A stretch of 64,000 bases of DNA from Deltaproteobacteria bacterium (GTDB taxonomy: Bacteria; Myxococcota_A; UBA9160; JAJDAL01), in the NCBI GenBank assembly GCA_029261875.1, contig JAJDAL010000006.1, positions 184,765 to 248,764 on the forward strand, in the 5' to 3' direction. Shown here piece by piece: positions 61,326 to 64,000 of the stretch. How positions within the stretch are numbered: the first letter of the stretch is position 1; every line of letters starts with the position of its first letter. The position numbers and the translations under genes were made by a program. Under the pieces are notes generated by a model that had not been told where the DNA came from, ran no database searches, and saw only the letters and a list, made by a program, of their open reading frames with translations.

Positions 61326-61989
61326 CTCGACTGAAACGATCCCGATCTTTCCGCTTCCGAACGTCGTCCTCTTCCCGAAGATGCGGGTTCCGCTTCACAT
61401 CTTCGAGCCCCGTTACCGGTCGCTGACCGCACAAGCGCTCCAAGGCGACCGACACATCGGAATGGTGACCGTCTTACCGGATCACGTCGAGGAAATGCAG
61501 GGGAACCCGCCCGTCTTTTCCGTCGGCTGCCTGGGCATGATCGACCAAGCCGAAGAGCTCGAGGACGGGCGCTACAACCTCATTCTTCGCGGGCTCTCGC
61601 GTTTCCGTATTGCGGGCGAGGAACCGCCGGATCCCGAGGGCGGCTATCGCATCGCAGTGGTCGAACGCTTGGAAGAAATCGATCCCCAACAAGAGCAAAA
61701 CCGAGTTCGTGCTTTGCGCAGTCGGGCGGTCGAACTCTTCGTCGAAGTCGTGCGCGTCTCCGCGCCCGACCAGGCCGACACCGTCGAATCGTATTTGCGT
61801 TCGGACCTCGACGACGAGGTGGTATCGAACACGCTTTCGGCGTCCCTCGACATTGCTGCCGAGGAGAAACAGGGTCTCTTGGAAGCGGACGGCGTTGCCA
61901 ACCGCTTCGAACGCTTGATTGGCGTGCTCCAATTCCGTCGCGCCGAACTCGAAGGACGCGGTCACGACGGGTCTCGAAGTGTTCACTGA
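61312..61989 (+). CDS. LON N-terminal (substrate-binding) domain protein
   Basis: 225 aa from the ATG at 61312; the frame extends upstream through the SprT-like gene but that part is an artefact. ETIPIFPLPNVVLFPKMRVP then LHIFEPRYRSLTAQALQGDR match the N-terminal domain of Lon proteases. No AAA+ or protease domain follows. Stand-alone LON-domain proteins (COG2802) are widespread; their role is not established, perhaps linked to protein quality control. The gene is divergent from, and slightly overlaps, the SprT-like protease gene. Confidence 0.85.
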   Translation: MADDISTETIPIFPLPNVVLFPKMRVPLHIFEPRYRSLTAQALQGDRHIGMVTVLPDHVEEMQGNPPVFSVGCLGMIDQAEELEDGRYNLILRGLSRFRIAGEEPPDPEGGYRIAVVERLEEIDPQQEQNRVRALRSRAVELFVEVVRVSAPDQADTVESYLRSDLDDEVVSNTLSASLDIAAEEKQGLLEADGVANRFERLIGVLQFRRAELEGRGHDGSRSVH

Positions 61990-62207
61990 GAACGCGACCC
62001 GCGATTTTTTCGTTGCTCGCGTGAAATCGAGATAATTCGCGAAATTTGAAGATTTTCGAAGATCTCGCCAGGCGCGTCGGCCTCCCCACGACACACAAAT
62101 GCCAGCGCGAGCGCCGCCTTAACATCCGGCGAGAACTCCTTGGAATCGATGGCTGATCTGGAATCAAAACGCGGGTTCCCCAGCGTACGAATGCGCACCG
62201 TCGGCAA
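61983..62207 (-). CDS. Possible small gene, unknown function
   Basis: 74 codons in the 402 bp between the LON-domain gene and the dnaA-type gene, overlapping the end of the LON-domain gene by 7 bp. The start is TTG at 62207 with no visible ribosome-binding site. The protein has protein-like order (KEFSPDVKAALALAFVC, EIFENLQISRIISIS), but no recognised family. The 3' part is clearly AT-rich for this window. It could be a real small regulator or a chance ORF in a regulatory region. Confidence 0.35.
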   Translation of the reverse strand: MPTVRIRTLGNPRFDSRSAIDSKEFSPDVKAALALAFVCRGEADAPGEIFENLQISRIISISREQRKNRGSRSQ

Positions 62208-62229
62208 TTCATAAATGTGTCACGCGGAT

Positions 62230-62245
62230 TCCACATCGATGTGGA
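62230..62245. other. 16-bp palindrome ahead of the dnaA-type gene
   Basis: A perfect inverted repeat with centre TCGA (TCCACATCGATGTGGA), 147 bp before the ATG at 62392. The half-sites include CCACA, the core of a DnaA box; TGTGGATCG on the right is 7 of 9 to the TTWTNCACA consensus in complement. Nearby TGTGGTTTA (about 62270-62280) is also 7 of 9. It might be an autoregulatory site or an operator for another factor. Confidence 0.35.
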
Positions 62246-62391
62246 TCGTCTTTGCGACGCGCGCGTGGCCTGTGGTTTACTGCGCCACGTTCTTCGAATG
62301 GGCCCGCGAGCTTCCGATCAACACGGGAAGATCGGGAAAAACGGGTGAGAGTCGGACCCATTCGTAGAAATCTCCAAAAGAATCGAGATAG

Positions 62392-63786
62392 ATGACCTCA
62401 GTGTCCCCGATCTCCTCCCCTCGGATCTGGGAAGGAGTTTTGCGGCGTCTCGGCGCCCAACTGCCGGCCTTTTCGGTCGAAGCATGGCTTGTGCCCATCG
62501 TGGCCCAGGTCGATGCGGACCGATTGCGTCTGGTTTGTCCGTCCTCGTTCCACCGCGAACGCGTGCGACGTGACTTTTACGACCAGATCGCTGCGAGTGC
62601 GGCGGCGGAGTTTGGACACAGCGTCCAAATCGAACTCTGTATCGAAGAAGTACGCCCCACCCCCGCACTTCGCGTCGAAACCGCGCGCCCGGCGGAACCC
62701 AGCGCGCCCGCTCGCCCCAGAGTGGGGATCAAAGCCTCCAGGCCGGGCGTGGCGCGCGGCAACCAGATCGAAATGTCTTACCGCTTCGACTCCTTCGTGG
62801 TCGGCCCCGCCAATGCGCTCGCGCGAGAAGCCTCCCTCGCCATCGCGCGCTCGGAGCAAACGGGGTTACGGTCCCTGCTTCTGACCAGCGATTCCGGCAT
62901 GGGGAAGACCCACCTCGCACGCGCGGTGGTCGCCGAAGCCCGCAAGGCCGGAACATCGGCGGAATACACCTCCGCCGAAGGCTTCACGAGCGAACTCGTG
63001 GCCTCGATCCGCAACAAACGCACGGAGCAATTGCGGCGGCGCTTCCGCAACGAGTGCAGCTTGTTCGTCATCGAAGACGTCCAGTTCCTATCCGGCAAGC
63101 GCGCCACCCAACTCGAGCTCTTCCACACCCTGGACCACCTGCTCGATTGCGGTGCCCGGGTGGTCATGACTGCCGATCGGCTTCCCCAAGAGATCCCGGA
63201 TCTCGACACGCGCCTCCGCAGCCGCGTGTCGAGCGGCCTCGTGGCCGAGATCGAAACTCCCGACGCCCAACTCCGACGCAACATCTTGCGGCGCAAAGCC
63301 GCCGGCGGTGGAGTTCGCGTGCCCGACGCGTGTCTCGATCACCTCGTCGAATCGATTCGCGGCAGTGTCCGCGACCTCGAAGCCGTATTGGTTCAAGTGG
63401 TCGCCAGCGCCTCGCTCCTGAAACGCCCGGTCGACATGGAGTTGACCCTGCAAGCCCTCCGAAAACTCGATCCGATCCGCCGCGGACCCTCCTTGGAGAT
63501 CCGGCAGGTGATCGACCTGGTCGCCACGGCATCCGGCGCAACGGCCGCCGCCCTGGCCTCGCGCTCGCGACGGCGCGACGTGTTGCTTCCCCGCCAGATC
63601 GCCATGTATCTGTGCAAGCGCTACACGTCCGCCTCGTTCCAGGAGATCGGGCGGGCCCTCGGACGCGACCACTCCTCGGTCAAGAACGCCGTCGCCAAAG
63701 TAGAACGCGGTCTGCTCGAGCGCGCCCCGTTTCGCTATCAGGTCGAGGCCCTCGCGGCGCGCCTCGAGGAACTCTCGCGCCACTGA
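62392..63786 (+). CDS. dnaA: DnaA-type replication initiator (AAA+ with domain I and HTH)
   Basis: 464 aa, normal DnaA length. Domain I about 10-85 (WEGVLRRLGAQLPAFSVEAW), short linker, AAA+ domain about 125-335, domain IV about 375-464. Walker A is S166-D-S-G-M-G-K172-T, with Ser where DnaA normally has Gly; Walker B is LFVIEDVQFL; box VII has the Arg (TRLRSRVSSGLV) and sensor 2 Arg (RGSVRDLEAVL). Domain IV carries PRQIAMYLCKRYT and GRDHSSVKNAV, a variant of GRDHTTV. It may be the main initiator or a paralogue; dnaN, recF and gyrB do not follow. The region before it is moderately AT-rich but no clear cluster of DnaA boxes is seen. Confidence 0.75.
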   Translation: MTSVSPISSPRIWEGVLRRLGAQLPAFSVEAWLVPIVAQVDADRLRLVCPSSFHRERVRRDFYDQIAASAAAEFGHSVQIELCIEEVRPTPALRVETARPAEPSAPARPRVGIKASRPGVARGNQIEMSYRFDSFVVGPANALAREASLAIARSEQTGLRSLLLTSDSGMGKTHLARAVVAEARKAGTSAEYTSAEGFTSELVASIRNKRTEQLRRRFRNECSLFVIEDVQFLSGKRATQLELFHTLDHLLDCGARVVMTADRLPQEIPDLDTRLRSRVSSGLVAEIETPDAQLRRNILRRKAAGGGVRVPDACLDHLVESIRGSVRDLEAVLVQVVASASLLKRPVDMELTLQALRKLDPIRRGPSLEIRQVIDLVATASGATAAALASRSRRRDVLLPRQIAMYLCKRYTSASFQEIGRALGRDHSSVKNAVAKVERGLLERAPFRYQVEALAARLEELSRH

Positions 63787-63824
63787 GCCCGAGGGCCCTC
63801 GCCCGCGAACGCTATCCTCCCCGC

Positions 63825-64000
63825 GTGATTGCGCTCGAAGTCAGCTCGGCGGCGGGACGGCCCCCCTTTGGCGGGATCGGTGGAACCGTCCGGAATTTCG
63901 CCAACAGCCTGCTGCGTGCGGACCCCGAGACCCCTTATGCGCTCTGCTACCGCTTCTCCCGCTGGCGCAAAGGGCACCTGTTTCGCCCGCAAGCCCCCAA
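63825..64000 (+). CDS. Glycosyltransferase N-terminus (cut by window edge)
   Basis: GTG at 63825 opens a frame that runs off the right edge (58 codons). The product begins VIALEVSSAAGRPPFGGIGG and continues TVRNFANSLLRADPETPYAL, a pattern seen at the N-terminus of GT4-type glycosyltransferases (x-G-I-G-R/T-y...n-L..AL). Only this edge is visible. It starts 38 bp after the dnaA-type gene, with no ribosome-binding site of note. Confidence 0.5.
   Translation, partial: MIALEVSSAAGRPPFGGIGGTVRNFANSLLRADPETPYALCYRFSRWRKGHLFRPQAP

Noticed and set aside
62277..62498. 73-codon minus-strand frame overlapping the dnaA-type gene start
   Set aside because: It overlaps codons for the DnaA domain I, which is a recognised domain, so this frame is likely chance.

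Overview
The window is GC-rich (roughly 60-65 %), densely packed DNA from a Gram-negative bacterium. Outer-membrane barrels, lipoprotein signals, multihaem c-type cytochromes, FHA, FIST, LRR and CHASE2-cyclase proteins, and two probable F420-type enzymes together suggest a lineage near the old Deltaproteobacteria (Myxococcota, Desulfobacterota or Binatota-like). That placement is inference; there is no rRNA, tRNA or other direct taxonomic marker here. I saw no CRISPR array, insertion sequence or phage.

Layout. 1-7.5 kb holds housekeeping and small metabolic genes: a CDP-alcohol phosphatidyltransferase, a c-type cytochrome convergent with a PuuD-like membrane protein, a 5'-3' exonuclease with proS, a FIST protein and RNase D. 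7.9-12.3 kb is a translationally coupled trio of a lipoprotein, pepP and acs. 12.45-26.2 kb is the most striking block, a run of mostly overlapping genes: an LRR protein; an FAD/NAD(P) oxidoreductase fused to two cyclic-nucleotide-binding domains and a four-cluster Fe-S module; a membrane cytochrome b-like protein; an FHA-TM-decahaem cytochrome; a double HbpS/GlcG-like protein; an outer-membrane barrel; and a decahaem cytochrome with an LVIVD propeller. A divergent five-haem cytochrome follows. 27.7-34.4 kb encodes a TPR/beta-barrel (SLAM-like) protein, two tandemly duplicated FecR-domain proteins and a CHASE2 class III nucleotide cyclase.

34.4-50.3 kb is mixed housekeeping: GH13 glucosidase, histidine phosphatase, M23 peptidase, sfsA-mutY-aroC, a CinA/MoaB-like protein, an LLM oxidoreductase coupled to a Met/Cys PLP enzyme, a CbiX-type chelatase and an MFS transporter, a NUDIX hydrolase, and a series of small minus-strand genes. 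50.5-64 kb has a ClC channel with CBS and TrkA-C domains, M28 and M20 peptidases, a TPP riboswitch controlling thiC, a kinase of the APH/MTR-kinase fold, a YiiX-like papain-fold protein, a SprT-like protease divergent from a LON-domain protein, a DnaA-type AAA+ protein and the start of a glycosyltransferase.

How the genes may work together. The 12.45-26.2 kb operon looks like a complete route for electrons from NAD(P)H (FAD and Fe-S clusters), through a b-type membrane protein, to a periplasmic decahaem protein and then to an outer-membrane barrel with a second decahaem protein. Two of its subunits carry regulatory domains: paired cNMP-binding domains and an FHA phosphopeptide-binding domain. 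A nucleotide cyclase gene lies just downstream. This reads as a candidate signal-gated transmembrane electron-transfer system and is the main finding.
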